Assembly: GCA_002412715.1 (NCBI GenBank)
Contig: DHVP01000008.1
Coordinates: forward strand, 1-64,000
DNA length: 64,000 nucleotides
Direction of reading: 5' to 3'
Source: Deltaproteobacteria bacterium UBA5205
GTDB taxonomy: Bacteria; Desulfobacterota; Syntrophorhabdia; Syntrophorhabdales; Syntrophorhabdaceae
Part shown: positions 16,160 to 24,156 of the stretch, one piece after another
Layout: each line of letters opens with the position of its first letter
Position numbering within the stretch: position 1 is the first letter of the stretch
Made by a program: the position numbers and the translations under genes
The notes under the pieces: model-generated
Told to the model about the DNA's origin: nothing
Databases searched by the model: none
Seen by the model: the letters and a program-made list of their open reading frames with translations, nothing else

Positions 16160-17299
16160 GTGGGGATGGTCCTCTACTTCACTCAAAGGTGGATCCTCGG
16201 GCCGCTTATTCCTTCCCTCATGGAGACCTTCGGCACCGACAGGACGACGCTCGGCATCGTCGGGGCGGGTTCCCTCTGGGGGTATACTTTCACGCCGATC
16301 ATCGCCGGTATCATCTCCGACAGATTCGGAAGGAGGTATGTCATTCTCTTCGGTATGTTCGGGCTCTCGGCCCTGACGGTTATTTCAGGTCTCGCACATT
16401 CGACAGGCCAGCTCTTCCTCTTCCGCTTCATAACGGGCCTGATAGAGGGTTTCTTCTTCATTCCCCTTATCGCCTATACAATGGAACTCTTTCCCGAACG
16501 GCCCGGATTTTACGTCACCTTCATGTCATCGGGCACGTCCTTTGGCTGGTTCACGGGCCCCGCTCTTGCGGGATGGCTTCTCGATCTTACGGGAAACTGG
16601 CGCATCCCCTTCTTCGCAACGGGGATCGCCGGCATACTCCTCGCCGTTGTCCTCATTTTTGTCTGGCCGGAGGTCAAGAGGGAAAGACACCCGGGAGGAA
16701 AGCTCCTCGACCCCTCCATATTGCGGAAATCAAGTCTCATCATGCTTGGCCTCGTAAGCTTCACCGCCATGTTCCAGATATCGGGCGAGTTCGGTTTTGC
16801 CATGTGGTACCCCGTATTCCTGAAAACAGAGATAGGGATGACCGCGTCGATGGCAGGCGTCATTGCGGGCCTCTGGGGCCTGGGCCAGTTCGTGGGCAGG
16901 CCCGCCATGGGACTCTTCTCGGACAGGCTGGGCTATCGCCGCGTTGGCATCGCGGGCGGTATCCTCATGGGATTGTGCCTGATCATGGTGCTTAAAGTGG
17001 AAAACAGTTTCGCACGGGGATTCATTACCCTCTTCACTGGTTTTGTCGGCTCCGCTGTGATGGGCACGCTCTGGACATTCACCGGCCTGACTTTCGCCCG
17101 CACCCGAGGCCTGGCCCTCGGCGTGCTGACGACCTGGTCCTACGCCATAGCGTCTCTTTCCCCTATCACCATCGGCTACATCGGCGATCACTACCGCGTG
17201 TCGACAGGACTCCTCGTCATATGCGTCCCCGCGGTATTCCTGGCCTGTGCCGCCTTCGCGGCAACACGGCTGGTAAAGATGGACGGTGACAGGGGCTAG
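16160..17299 (+). CDS. MFS transporter
   Basis: A 379-aa major-facilitator protein with about 12 helices and the loop 2-3 motif 'GIISDRFGRRYVILFG'; the equivalent C-half loop is 'GLFSDRLGYRRVGIAGG'. The annotated GTG leaves the first helix short. The frame stays open upstream through 'LRSHKLVFFFVGW', so translation may begin at a CTG at 16121 that overlaps the TGA of the aminopeptidase gene. The substrate is unknown; following a peptidase, uptake or export of small peptides or amino acids is conceivable but unproven. Confidence 0.82.
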   Translation: MGMVLYFTQRWILGPLIPSLMETFGTDRTTLGIVGAGSLWGYTFTPIIAGIISDRFGRRYVILFGMFGLSALTVISGLAHSTGQLFLFRFITGLIEGFFFIPLIAYTMELFPERPGFYVTFMSSGTSFGWFTGPALAGWLLDLTGNWRIPFFATGIAGILLAVVLIFVWPEVKRERHPGGKLLDPSILRKSSLIMLGLVSFTAMFQISGEFGFAMWYPVFLKTEIGMTASMAGVIAGLWGLGQFVGRPAMGLFSDRLGYRRVGIAGGILMGLCLIMVLKVENSFARGFITLFTGFVGSAVMGTLWTFTGLTFARTRGLALGVLTTWSYAIASLSPITIGYIGDHYRVSTGLLVICVPAVFLACAAFAATRLVKMDGDRG

Positions 17300-17366
17300 A
17301 GGAGCGCCGTCGCCCGCGAAAGTTTTTCTTCTCTTTACTCTTTTGATTTATGATAAAATAGCACCC

Positions 17367-17765
17367 ATGGGTAAGGCAATACCGGGCGCTCTCCTGAGGA
17401 TGTGGGAACTTCTTTCCGACGAGTTCCAGGATGCCCTTCTGCTGGCCGTTGAAAAAAACCGTGACGCCAGGAGGAATTTCAGGGGTGCAGTGGTGCATTC
17501 CTGTCCGCACTGCGGGGACGCAAACACAATGGACTGCTCCTCTATCGAGAGTATCGGCGACGCAACCGTGGGACTGTGCCTCGTCTGCGGATACCTCTGG
17601 TGCCTTGAGTGTGATGCCTCGCTGCTCACAGGCATCAATTGCGGCCACTGGCAGATCTGTTCCGCATGCCCGCAGAAAATAGAATCCTCCGACTATTGCG
17701 GCACCGTCCCCTGGGAATGCCCCTACATCAGAGACTGGCTCAGGAAGAACCATCCAGTGGTTTAG
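17367..17765 (+). CDS. Hypothetical Cys-rich (zinc-binding) protein
   Basis: A 132-aa protein with many cysteines in CxxC pairs ('CPHCGDAN', 'CLVCGYLWCLEC', 'CGHWQICSACPQ'), suggesting two or more zinc sites. The family is unknown. I chose the Met at 17367 since the in-frame ATG at 17286 sits inside the upstream gene and adds a non-conserved-looking hydrophobic stretch; neither has a strong ribosome-binding site. Confidence 0.6.
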   Translation: MGKAIPGALLRMWELLSDEFQDALLLAVEKNRDARRNFRGAVVHSCPHCGDANTMDCSSIESIGDATVGLCLVCGYLWCLECDASLLTGINCGHWQICSACPQKIESSDYCGTVPWECPYIRDWLRKNHPVV

Positions 17766-17838
17766 ATCCGACGACCCGGCTGGAAAGCCGTACCCTGATA
17801 TGGGTTGCATATCCCTTGCCGGCCTATTATAATTCTGC

Positions 17839-18786
17839 ATGATCGTTTCCAGGATACCATCCCTGCGCCTGTCCTTGTTGATCGCTGTTTCACTGATGCT
17901 TCTCTTCCCTTGCCCCGGCACGGCATCGTCGGACCCTGTCCGTTTTTTTCTCATGGGGGACGGCAAGATAAGCATACGGAACGAACATAACGGACGGGAA
18001 GCGGCGGTGAATCTCCTTGATGCTGATGGCAGGTTCAGCGAGAAGGCCCTCGATGCGATCGACAGAGTGTTCGGTTTTTCCGACGGTCCGAAGGGAGAGC
18101 ATATCTCTCTGAGGCTTCTCCTTTTGCTGGATTATTTTTCGGACAGGATCGCCCCCGGAAAAACGATCCACCTCATTTCAGGCTACAGAAGCCCTGCCTA
18201 TAACCAGAAGCTGAAGAAGTCCGGCGGCAACGTGGCAAAGACGAGCACCCATATCGACGGTATGGCGCTGGATTTCTACCTGGAGGGAATTGACGGCAAG
18301 CTCCTGTGGGAGATCATTCGCAAGGAGAACTGCTGCGGTGTCGGCCATTATGGAGGCAAGAGCATCCACCTCGATTCCGGAAGGCCTCGCTTCTGGCAGG
18401 CGGCAACGTCGAAGGTCAACACAAGGGAAAGTGAATTCAACCGCAAGCTTTATCTCTCCACTGAAAACGACCGTTACAGGCAGGGGGAGAAAGTCCGCTT
18501 CCTCCTGACATCCTTGAGCGATTTCCCGTTCGGGGTTCGCAAGACAGCCGCCTTGCTCAAGGACAGCGGCGAAAGGAATGATGCGACGCCGCTGACGATT
18601 CAAGGCCCGGATGACGAAGAATGCCTCCCGATCAACGACAGGAACGCGTCGCGATCGATCTACGCAACACTTCCCGCGGGATTGGGACCGGGTCATTACA
18701 GGATTCGATTCGATTTCTGCAGAAGACCATTCGAACAAATGCCGGCGACAACCTTATCAAACGAGATAGAGATCGTCGGAGATTGA
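17839..18786 (+). CDS. DUF882 / YcbK-like peptidase M15 protein
   Basis: A 315-aa protein with an N-terminal signal peptide (~residues 8-30). The DUF882/M15A-like domain occupies ~35-200 with the expected metal-site motifs: 'HLISGYRSPAYNQKL', 'STHIDGMALDF', and 'GKSIHLDSGRPRFW'. Relatives (YcbK/MepK) cut peptidoglycan cross-links in the periplasm. The C-terminal ~110 residues form an extra beta-rich domain absent from E. coli MepK. It probably acts in cell-wall remodelling. Confidence 0.8.
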   Translation: MIVSRIPSLRLSLLIAVSLMLLFPCPGTASSDPVRFFLMGDGKISIRNEHNGREAAVNLLDADGRFSEKALDAIDRVFGFSDGPKGEHISLRLLLLLDYFSDRIAPGKTIHLISGYRSPAYNQKLKKSGGNVAKTSTHIDGMALDFYLEGIDGKLLWEIIRKENCCGVGHYGGKSIHLDSGRPRFWQAATSKVNTRESEFNRKLYLSTENDRYRQGEKVRFLLTSLSDFPFGVRKTAALLKDSGERNDATPLTIQGPDDEECLPINDRNASRSIYATLPAGLGPGHYRIRFDFCRRPFEQMPATTLSNEIEIVGD

Positions 18787-18952
18787 CGAAAACATCCCTC
18801 GCATCTTCACAAATCCGGGATAACTTATTCCATTGCAGAGATTTTCCCGTATTTCCGTCTTTCGTCATACCGGCGCGTGCAGCCCCACGGCCAAATGACG
18901 AAAAGACAATATACTCCGGGGAGTCAGATACATACAGCCTCAATATTGAGGG

Positions 18953-18980
18953 TTGCTAAACGGCAGGAGGGTTGTATACT
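18953..18980 (+). promoter_or_regulatory. Candidate sigma-70-type promoter of the flavodiiron gene
   Basis: TTGCTA at 18953-18958 and TATACT at 18975-18980 with a 16-base spacer, about 80 bases upstream of the flavodiiron start. Identified by eye. The rest of 18787-18952 shows nothing I can support. Confidence 0.45.
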
Positions 18981-18994
18981 TCAGGATAATGGTT

Positions 18995-19008
18995 TTGACT
19001 TAAGTCAA
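18995..19008. promoter_or_regulatory. Perfect palindrome, possible FNR/CRP-type operator
   Basis: TTGACTTAAGTCAA is a perfect 14-base palindrome of the TTGAC-N4-GTCAA form, close to the FNR/Dnr-type TTGAT-N4-ATCAA. It lies just downstream of the putative -10 box, where a bound regulator would block transcription of the flavodiiron gene. The identity of the regulator is unknown. Confidence 0.5.
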
Positions 19009-19060
19009 TCAGACTTTTGAAAATTCAGTTTATAAAGATATGAATAAAAGGAGAGCCATC

Positions 19061-20245
19061 ATGAAATTTCAGATAGCACCAAACATTGACTGGGTGGGCA
19101 AGATCGACTGGGAGCTCCGGAAGTTTCACGGTGAAGAGTATTCGACCCATCGGGGTTCGTCGTACAATTCCTACCTGGTACGAGACGAAAAGACCGCCCT
19201 AATCGATACGGTGTGGATGCCTTTTGCCGATGAATTCGTTGAGAACCTGGCGGGGGAGATCGATCTCGACAGGATTGATTATATCATTGCCAACCATGCG
19301 GAGATGGACCATTCCGGCGCCCTGCCGGCGTTGATGCGGCGCATACCGGACAAACCGGTGTACTGCACGGCCAACGGCCTCAAGTCATTGAAGGGCCACT
19401 ATCACCAGGATTGGGATTTCCACGTGGTCAAGACGGGAGACAAACTCAGTCTCGGCACGAAGGCGCTGGTCTTCATCGAGGCCCCCATGCTCCACTGGCC
19501 CGACACCATGATGGAATACCTGACAGGTGACGCGATCCTCTTTTCCAACGATGCCTTCGGCCAGCATATCGCGAGCGAACATATCTTCAACGACCTCGTC
19601 GTGCAGTCAGAGCTCTTTGAAGAGGCGATCAAGTATTATGCAAACATCCTCGCGCCTTTTTCACCCCTTGTCACGAAGAAGATAAACGAGGTGGTCGGTC
19701 TCAATCTCCCGGTGAATACAATCTGCCCCAGTCACGGCGTCATCTGGCGCGACAATCCCCTGCAGATCGTTCATAAATATCTTGAATGGGCGGATGACTA
19801 CCAGGAAGACCAGATAACAGTCATCTACGACACCATGTGGAACGGCACGCGGAGGCTTGCCGAGGCCATAGCAAAAGGGATTAAGGAAAAGGACGGCAAA
19901 ACGACCGTCAAGGTTTGCAATATCGCCCGCAGCGATATCAATGACGTGGTCACGGAGGTATTCAAATCGAAGATGATCCTTCTGGGCTCGCCCACCATCA
20001 ACAGGGGCATCCTCTGCGCCATGGCGTCACTGATAGAAATGGTAGGCGGACTCAAGTTCAGGAAGAAGAAGGCGGCGGCCTTCGGCTGCTACGGATGGAG
20101 CGGCGAGTCAGTGAAACTCCTCACCGACCACCTGGCAAAGGCCGGATTCGACGTCGTTCATGACGGCCTGAAGGCATTGTGGCAGCCGGGCGATGATGAG
20201 CTGGCGCATGCGGTCCAGTTCGGTCGAGAGATCGCCGGGAAATGA
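19061..20245 (+). CDS. Flavodiiron protein (O2/NO reductase)
   Basis: A 394-aa FprA/ROO-type protein. The N-terminal metallo-beta-lactamase-like domain has the di-iron ligand motif H79-x-E81-x-D83-H84 ('NHAEMDHSG') and later His/Asp ligands ('MLHWPDTM', 'SNDAFGQH', 'PSHGVIW'). The C-terminal flavodoxin domain begins near residue 252 ('ITVIYDTMWNGTRRLAEAI') and binds FMN. Such cytoplasmic enzymes reduce O2 to water or NO to N2O in anaerobes. GGAGAG fits the Met at 19061 better than the upstream ATG at 19040. A palindrome upstream suggests redox or NO-responsive control. Confidence 0.92.
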   Translation: MKFQIAPNIDWVGKIDWELRKFHGEEYSTHRGSSYNSYLVRDEKTALIDTVWMPFADEFVENLAGEIDLDRIDYIIANHAEMDHSGALPALMRRIPDKPVYCTANGLKSLKGHYHQDWDFHVVKTGDKLSLGTKALVFIEAPMLHWPDTMMEYLTGDAILFSNDAFGQHIASEHIFNDLVVQSELFEEAIKYYANILAPFSPLVTKKINEVVGLNLPVNTICPSHGVIWRDNPLQIVHKYLEWADDYQEDQITVIYDTMWNGTRRLAEAIAKGIKEKDGKTTVKVCNIARSDINDVVTEVFKSKMILLGSPTINRGILCAMASLIEMVGGLKFRKKKAAAFGCYGWSGESVKLLTDHLAKAGFDVVHDGLKALWQPGDDELAHAVQFGREIAGK

Positions 20246-20296
20246 AGATGAGCGGGCCCCGTTAGCGGCCTTTTGAATAAAGATAAGGAGAACCTG

Positions 20297-20473
20297 ATGG
20301 ATAAGAAGACCATGATCGAAAAAATCAAGAGCCGCGCAAAGGATGGAAAACTCTCCTGCGAACAGGCGCAGAGGCTTGCGGAAGAAGAAGACATCACCTA
20401 CGGGGAGATGGGCGACCTTCTCAATGAAATCGAGATCAAGGTGGTCACGTGTCAGCTTGGCTGCTTTCCGTAA
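20297..20473 (+). CDS. Small conserved-looking protein (58 aa) with CxxxC tail
   Basis: A 58-aa protein with AAGGAG before the ATG. It is helical and charged ('AKDGKLSCEQAQRLAEEEDI'), ending in 'KVVTCQLGCF', a CxxxC motif that could bind metal or form a disulfide. The family name is not known to me. It follows the flavodiiron gene by 51 bases and may share its transcript. Confidence 0.65.
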   Translation: MDKKTMIEKIKSRAKDGKLSCEQAQRLAEEEDITYGEMGDLLNEIEIKVVTCQLGCFP

Positions 20474-20494
20474 GAGCCGGCCGAAGACCCTCTA

Positions 20495-20812
20495 TCATCC
20501 GCCGCTGCCCATCGTCAGATACACCGAATAGGCCTCCATGAACGAGGGGAAACCTGTCGTCGGGACCAAAAGGAGCAGGGCGTGCTTGATCTCTTCCTCG
20601 GTAAGGCCCGCCTGCCTGCCTTTGGCGATGTGCGTTTCCAACGAGAGGCGGTGGCCTGCGGCTGCCGACATGGCAATCTTGATGAGCCACCGGGTCTTCT
20701 CGGGTATGGGGCCGGACTTCTCATGGATCTCTCTGCCCAGGGCCTCGTGGATCTCGTACACTCTTGGAAAATCCTTTTTCAGGATCGTCAGGGTTTCATG
20801 GATGTCTTTCAT
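20495..20812 (-). CDS. Carboxymuconolactone-decarboxylase/AhpD-like protein
   Basis: A 105-aa all-helical protein of the CMD family ('PEKTRWLIKIAMSAAAGHR', 'HIAKGRQAGLTEEEIKHALLL'). The AhpD CxxC pair is replaced ('SAAAGH'), so peroxidase activity of the AhpD type is unlikely; other CMD enzymes use His/Glu. AAGGAGG supports this start over an in-frame ATG 33 bases earlier. Convergent with the gene at 20297. Confidence 0.82.
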   Translation of the reverse strand: MKDIHETLTILKKDFPRVYEIHEALGREIHEKSGPIPEKTRWLIKIAMSAAAGHRLSLETHIAKGRQAGLTEEEIKHALLLLVPTTGFPSFMEAYSVYLTMGSGG

Positions 20813-20970
20813 GGCGGCCTCCTTCTTTGTGCCCATTGGGGACATATAGCTATATTAGCCCCGGCGGCCTTTTGCGTCAAGCGCGCAAGTCCCTGATTTC
20901 TCTTGTGTACCGGAGATTCTTCTGTTAGAATTCTCTCGCATATATACGCTTAATGAGAGGTCACCGATCC

Positions 20971-21879
20971 ATGAACATCCTTTCCGCCATCGGCAACACG
21001 CCACTCGTGGAACTCAGCAACATCAACCCTTACCCCAACGTAAAGATACTGTGCAAACTCGAAGGCTGTAACCCAGGCGGGTCCGTCAAGGACCGCCCTG
21101 CCCTTTACATGATCACCAGGGCCGAACAGAGGGGCGAGCTTACGAAGGACAAGACCATCCTCGAGCCGACTTCGGGCAACACCGGCATCGCCATCGCCAT
21201 GATAGGGGCCGCCAAGGGTTACCATGTCGAACTATGCATGCCCGCCTGCGTAAGCAACGAAAGGCGTCTTATCCTCCAGGGCCTCGGCTCGGAGGTCTTT
21301 CTCACACCGGCCAAGGAAAATATAGACGGCGCCATCAGGCAGGCCCATGCGCTCCTCAGCGATGAGCCAAAAAAGTACTACATGCCCAACCAGTACGAAA
21401 ATCCCGACAACGCCCTCGCCCACTTCGAGACGACGGGCCCCGAGATATACCGCCAGACCGATGGCGAGATCGATTACTTCGTCGCCGGCATGGGGACTAC
21501 GGGTACGCTCATGGGAACCGGCAGCTATCTGAAGTCCGTCAAACCGTCGGTGAAGATCGTGGGCGTCGAGCCCGTCATGGGTCACACCATCCAGGGCCTT
21601 AAGAACATGACCGAATCCATTATCCCGGGGATCTACAAACAGGAGAACCTGGACATGAAAGAGATGGTGGAAGACGGCGAGGCCTTCGAACTTACGGGGC
21701 TTCTGGCACAGAAGGAAGGCATCTTCGTGGGGACTTCGAGCGGCGCCGCCGCGGCCGTAGCGCTCAGAATAGCCGCGAGGATCGACCGGGGAACGATCGT
21801 CGTCCTCTTCCCCGACCGCGGAGACCGCTACCTGAGCACCATGCAGTTCAGGTCCATCTGTGCAAAGTGCCCGCCGTAA
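20971..21879 (+). CDS. cysM: Cysteine synthase, PLP-dependent (CysK/CysM type)
   Basis: A 302-aa fold-type II PLP enzyme: N-terminal 'IGNTPLVEL', Schiff-base Lys40 in 'GGSVKDRPA', phosphate/acceptor-binding 'EPTSGNTGIAIAM', and the glycine loop 'GMGTTGTLMGTG'. It makes L-cysteine from O-acetylserine (or phosphoserine) and sulfide in the cytoplasm. The Met at 20971 begins the family's usual N-terminus with GAGAGG upstream. The CysK/CysM choice rests on overall feel; the two cannot be separated firmly by eye. Confidence 0.88.
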   Translation: MNILSAIGNTPLVELSNINPYPNVKILCKLEGCNPGGSVKDRPALYMITRAEQRGELTKDKTILEPTSGNTGIAIAMIGAAKGYHVELCMPACVSNERRLILQGLGSEVFLTPAKENIDGAIRQAHALLSDEPKKYYMPNQYENPDNALAHFETTGPEIYRQTDGEIDYFVAGMGTTGTLMGTGSYLKSVKPSVKIVGVEPVMGHTIQGLKNMTESIIPGIYKQENLDMKEMVEDGEAFELTGLLAQKEGIFVGTSSGAAAAVALRIAARIDRGTIVVLFPDRGDRYLSTMQFRSICAKCPP

Positions 21880-21899
21880 GAACGGCTGAGCCGCCTGAA

Positions 21900-21937
21900 C
21901 GGGCCTGTCTGGCACGTGTCCCGCAACAGACGGGGCC
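21900..21937 (+). terminator. Possible stem-loop after cysM
   Basis: GGGCCTGTCTG and CAGACGGGGCCC form an imperfect stem shortly after the cysM stop. There is no clear T-run, so factor-independent termination is uncertain. Confidence 0.3.
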
Positions 21938-22083
21938 CTCTCCCCCGGCTTTCCTGGAGTAGATACAGCCACGGAGAGAGGCAAAAGATAAAAATACAGT
22001 TTTATGAGAGCGTGTGAATCAGCGGCGTGACAATTGTGGAACACAATTGCGTGCGCCGAAATTATCATAAGCGGGGATGACCA

Positions 22084-22845
22084 GTGGGTAAATGCAAACA
22101 ACCAAAAGAACCTGCACCATCGGAGATCCTTGCCTCTCTTGCGGCTTACCTTTCCTTCGGCAACACCCTCGAAGACGACGATCTGCTGAGGCTTAGCCTG
22201 GAAATTGGCGTCGGCATGATGAATGCCGATGAAGGCTCTCTCCTGCTCCTCGACCGGGTGAAAGAAGAACTGGAATTCATGATGACCCTCGGGTCGAAAG
22301 AAAGCGGCAAGGAGCTCAAAGGACAGCGTTTTTCGATTCATCACGGCATCACGGGACTTGCGGCCTCAACCGGTGAACCCCAGACGGGCAGTCCCTCCTA
22401 TCACGGGATAAAACAGCCCGATCGGGCAGAGGGCAGCCGCCGGGAACCCACGGCCGTGCTGGCCGCTCCCATGCTGGTAGACGATGAGGTCGTCGGCGTA
22501 ATAACCGCTGTCTCATTCCAGGAGGGTAAAACCTTTTCATCGGGCGATGTCAGGCTATACTGCAAATTTGCAAATCTGTGCGGGAATGTCATCCGCCAGA
22601 GACTGCGTGAGGCCACGGTGCGCAATATCCTGCTGGGAGATACCGTCCCGGAGGGAGCAATTCCTGAAATTCAGCGGGTTCTGGCTTCACAGGGGCTCGT
22701 CCCTTCCGACAGGGCGATCGCCGAAATAGCCGCAAACCTCGGACGGCTGTCGTCCGGGAGAGACGATGTGTTGCCGATATGTTCCGCACTGGTGAACAAC
22801 ATCGTCCTGCTCGCTAAAGAGCTTGGCTGGAAGGCCAAATCATAA
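22084..22845 (+). CDS. GAF-domain protein
   Basis: A 253-aa protein with GTG start. One GAF domain covers ~residues 35-180 ('MMNADEGSLLLLDRVKEELEF', 'GITGLAASTGEP', 'AAPMLVDDEVVGVITAV'), a small-molecule or redox sensor fold. The C-terminal ~70 residues are helical with no output domain visible. It lies only eight bases upstream of the subtilase gene, so the two are probably co-transcribed and it may regulate the peptide cluster or the protease. Confidence 0.75.
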   Translation: MGKCKQPKEPAPSEILASLAAYLSFGNTLEDDDLLRLSLEIGVGMMNADEGSLLLLDRVKEELEFMMTLGSKESGKELKGQRFSIHHGITGLAASTGEPQTGSPSYHGIKQPDRAEGSRREPTAVLAAPMLVDDEVVGVITAVSFQEGKTFSSGDVRLYCKFANLCGNVIRQRLREATVRNILLGDTVPEGAIPEIQRVLASQGLVPSDRAIAEIAANLGRLSSGRDDVLPICSALVNNIVLLAKELGWKAKS

Positions 22846-22852
22846 AGACACT

Positions 22853-23632
22853 ATGATCACCGCAGGCACAGAACTACGGATCATTAATCCAGCCCTGACA
22901 ATTGACTGGCTGACCGCCAACAGCACCGGCAAAGGGGTTCAGGTAGCTGTTATCGACAGCGGCATCGATGCGTCTCATCCTGCCCTCAGAGGCAAGGTAA
23001 AGCGCGCCTGCGTTGTTCACGACAGAGGAGAAGGGCGGATAGAGTGTGAAGACATTCCGGGCGAGGAGAGCTATGACAGTTTCGGCCATGGCAGCGGCGT
23101 TGCCGGAATAATAACCGATATCGCCAGGGACGTCGAACTGGTCAGCGTCAAAATGCTGGGTGAGAACAACACCGGCTCCGGTGCGGCTTTGATTGCCGGT
23201 CTTCGCTGGGCGCTCGACCAGAAGATCAAGCTTATCAACATGAGCCTGGCCACATCGAAAAAGAAGTTCGTCCCGGACCTGATGGAACTGTGCGATCAGG
23301 CATATGTGCAGGATGCGATTCTTGTCGTCTCCAAACGCAACTTCGGTGACCTGGGATATCCGGCGATGTTTTCCTCTGTGATCAGCGTTGACGCCGAGGC
23401 GTTTGAGAACAAATTCGGTATAACTCACTACCCGAAGAGTATGATAGAGTACGGAGCACGAGGAGAAAACGTTGAGGTGGTGCAGTTGAACGGATCCTAT
23501 GGTTTGAGTTCCGGCACAAGCTTTGCGGCCCCCCACGTGACAGGGATTGTGGCCTTGCTTCTGGGCATTTTCCCGGAAATTGGAACCTATCAGGTGAAAT
23601 CGATCCTTGATTCATTTGCAGGCTACCGGTAG
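22853..23632 (+). CDS. Cytoplasmic S8 (subtilisin-like) peptidase
   Basis: A 259-aa minimal subtilase with an intact catalytic set: Asp35 ('VIDSGID'), His79 ('GHGSGVAG'), Asn163 (oxyanion, 'KRNFGDLGYPA'), and Ser223 ('GTSFAAPH'). It has no signal peptide, prodomain or membrane segment, so it should be cytoplasmic. That fits processing of an intracellular precursor. It sits between the GAF gene and the 75-aa peptide gene. I infer that it cleaves the leader of that peptide; this is untested. An in-frame TTG thirty bases earlier is an alternative start. Confidence 0.87.
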   Translation: MITAGTELRIINPALTIDWLTANSTGKGVQVAVIDSGIDASHPALRGKVKRACVVHDRGEGRIECEDIPGEESYDSFGHGSGVAGIITDIARDVELVSVKMLGENNTGSGAALIAGLRWALDQKIKLINMSLATSKKKFVPDLMELCDQAYVQDAILVVSKRNFGDLGYPAMFSSVISVDAEAFENKFGITHYPKSMIEYGARGENVEVVQLNGSYGLSSGTSFAAPHVTGIVALLLGIFPEIGTYQVKSILDSFAGYR

Positions 23633-23686
23633 AGAACATCGACGTCGGTGCGGGCGGGAGAACCCGGGGGAACTCTCGAAATATGC

Positions 23687-23713
23687 TTGACTTTAACGGG
23701 CACACACTATAAC
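23687..23713 (+). promoter_or_regulatory. Candidate promoter of the 75-aa peptide gene
   Basis: TTGACT at 23687-23692 and TATAAC at 23708-23713 with a 15-base spacer, about 50 bases upstream of the peptide start. The surrounding DNA is AT-rich, unlike the neighbouring genes. A separate promoter would let the precursor be made in excess over the enzymes. Confidence 0.5.
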
Positions 23714-23762
23714 AATAGTCTATCGTAAAAGTTCATACATTTTAATTAAAGGAGCTAAGAAC

Positions 23763-23990
23763 ATGGCAAGCAAACCTCTGGAAAAGGCACTGGACTGGGT
23801 CCTTCTTGGAGATAATGCCAAAGCCTTTCACGACGATTTTAACATCGTATTGAAGCAGGTAAGCGATCTGTCGGAGGACGACATCGCCATCCTGAAAAAG
23901 GTCCATCAAAAAGGAGTGGCCGAGGCAGAGAAGCTGCTTGATGTCGAGGTCGCCGGCCAGCGCAGCTACGGCTGGACGGGAAACCAATGA
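23763..23990 (+). CDS. Putative borosin-like RiPP precursor peptide
   Basis: A 75-aa Cys-free peptide with AAAGGAG before the ATG. Residues ~16-58 look like the helical borosin-binding domain of OphMA/SonA-type precursors: 'AFHDDFNIVL', then 'VSDLSEDDIAIL', against 'VPDLTPQERAAL' in OphMA. The tail from about residue 59 is short, polar-hydrophobic and ends 'GQRSYGWTGNQ', with Tyr and Trp close together. Downstream are three radical SAM enzymes, an exporter and a borosin-methyltransferase homologue. I infer it is the substrate, with the core in the last ~17 residues. Alternative: a small helical protein unrelated to modification. Confidence 0.65.
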   Translation: MASKPLEKALDWVLLGDNAKAFHDDFNIVLKQVSDLSEDDIAILKKVHQKGVAEAEKLLDVEVAGQRSYGWTGNQ

Positions 23991-23994
23991 TGGC

Positions 23995-24026
23995 GCCTGC
24001 CGCAGGCTGAATCAGACAGGCGTTTT
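23995..24026 (+). terminator. Alternative hairpins after the precursor gene (possible attenuator)
   Basis: GCCTG-CCG-CAGGC (23995-24007) makes a small hairpin. The same left arm, CGCCTG (23994-23999), can instead pair with CAGGCG at 24017-24022, followed directly by TTTT. The second fold looks like a weak terminator. The two are mutually exclusive, which would suit partial read-through from precursor to enzymes. Confidence 0.4.
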
Positions 24027-24156
24027 CATCTCTTCGTCAGAACATTTGTCACATGTCAAACCGGTTTTTGCAGGAAGTCCGGCGAGCGGGAGTTGGCGCA
24101 TATTCTAGAATTGTGCTGATAACCCGAGCGATCCGGGACAGGGAATTTGTGCGAAA

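Noticed and set aside
21232..22344. 370-codon minus-strand frame
   Set aside because: Antisense to cysteine synthase and the GAF gene, both with clear motifs; no family likeness or ribosome-binding site.
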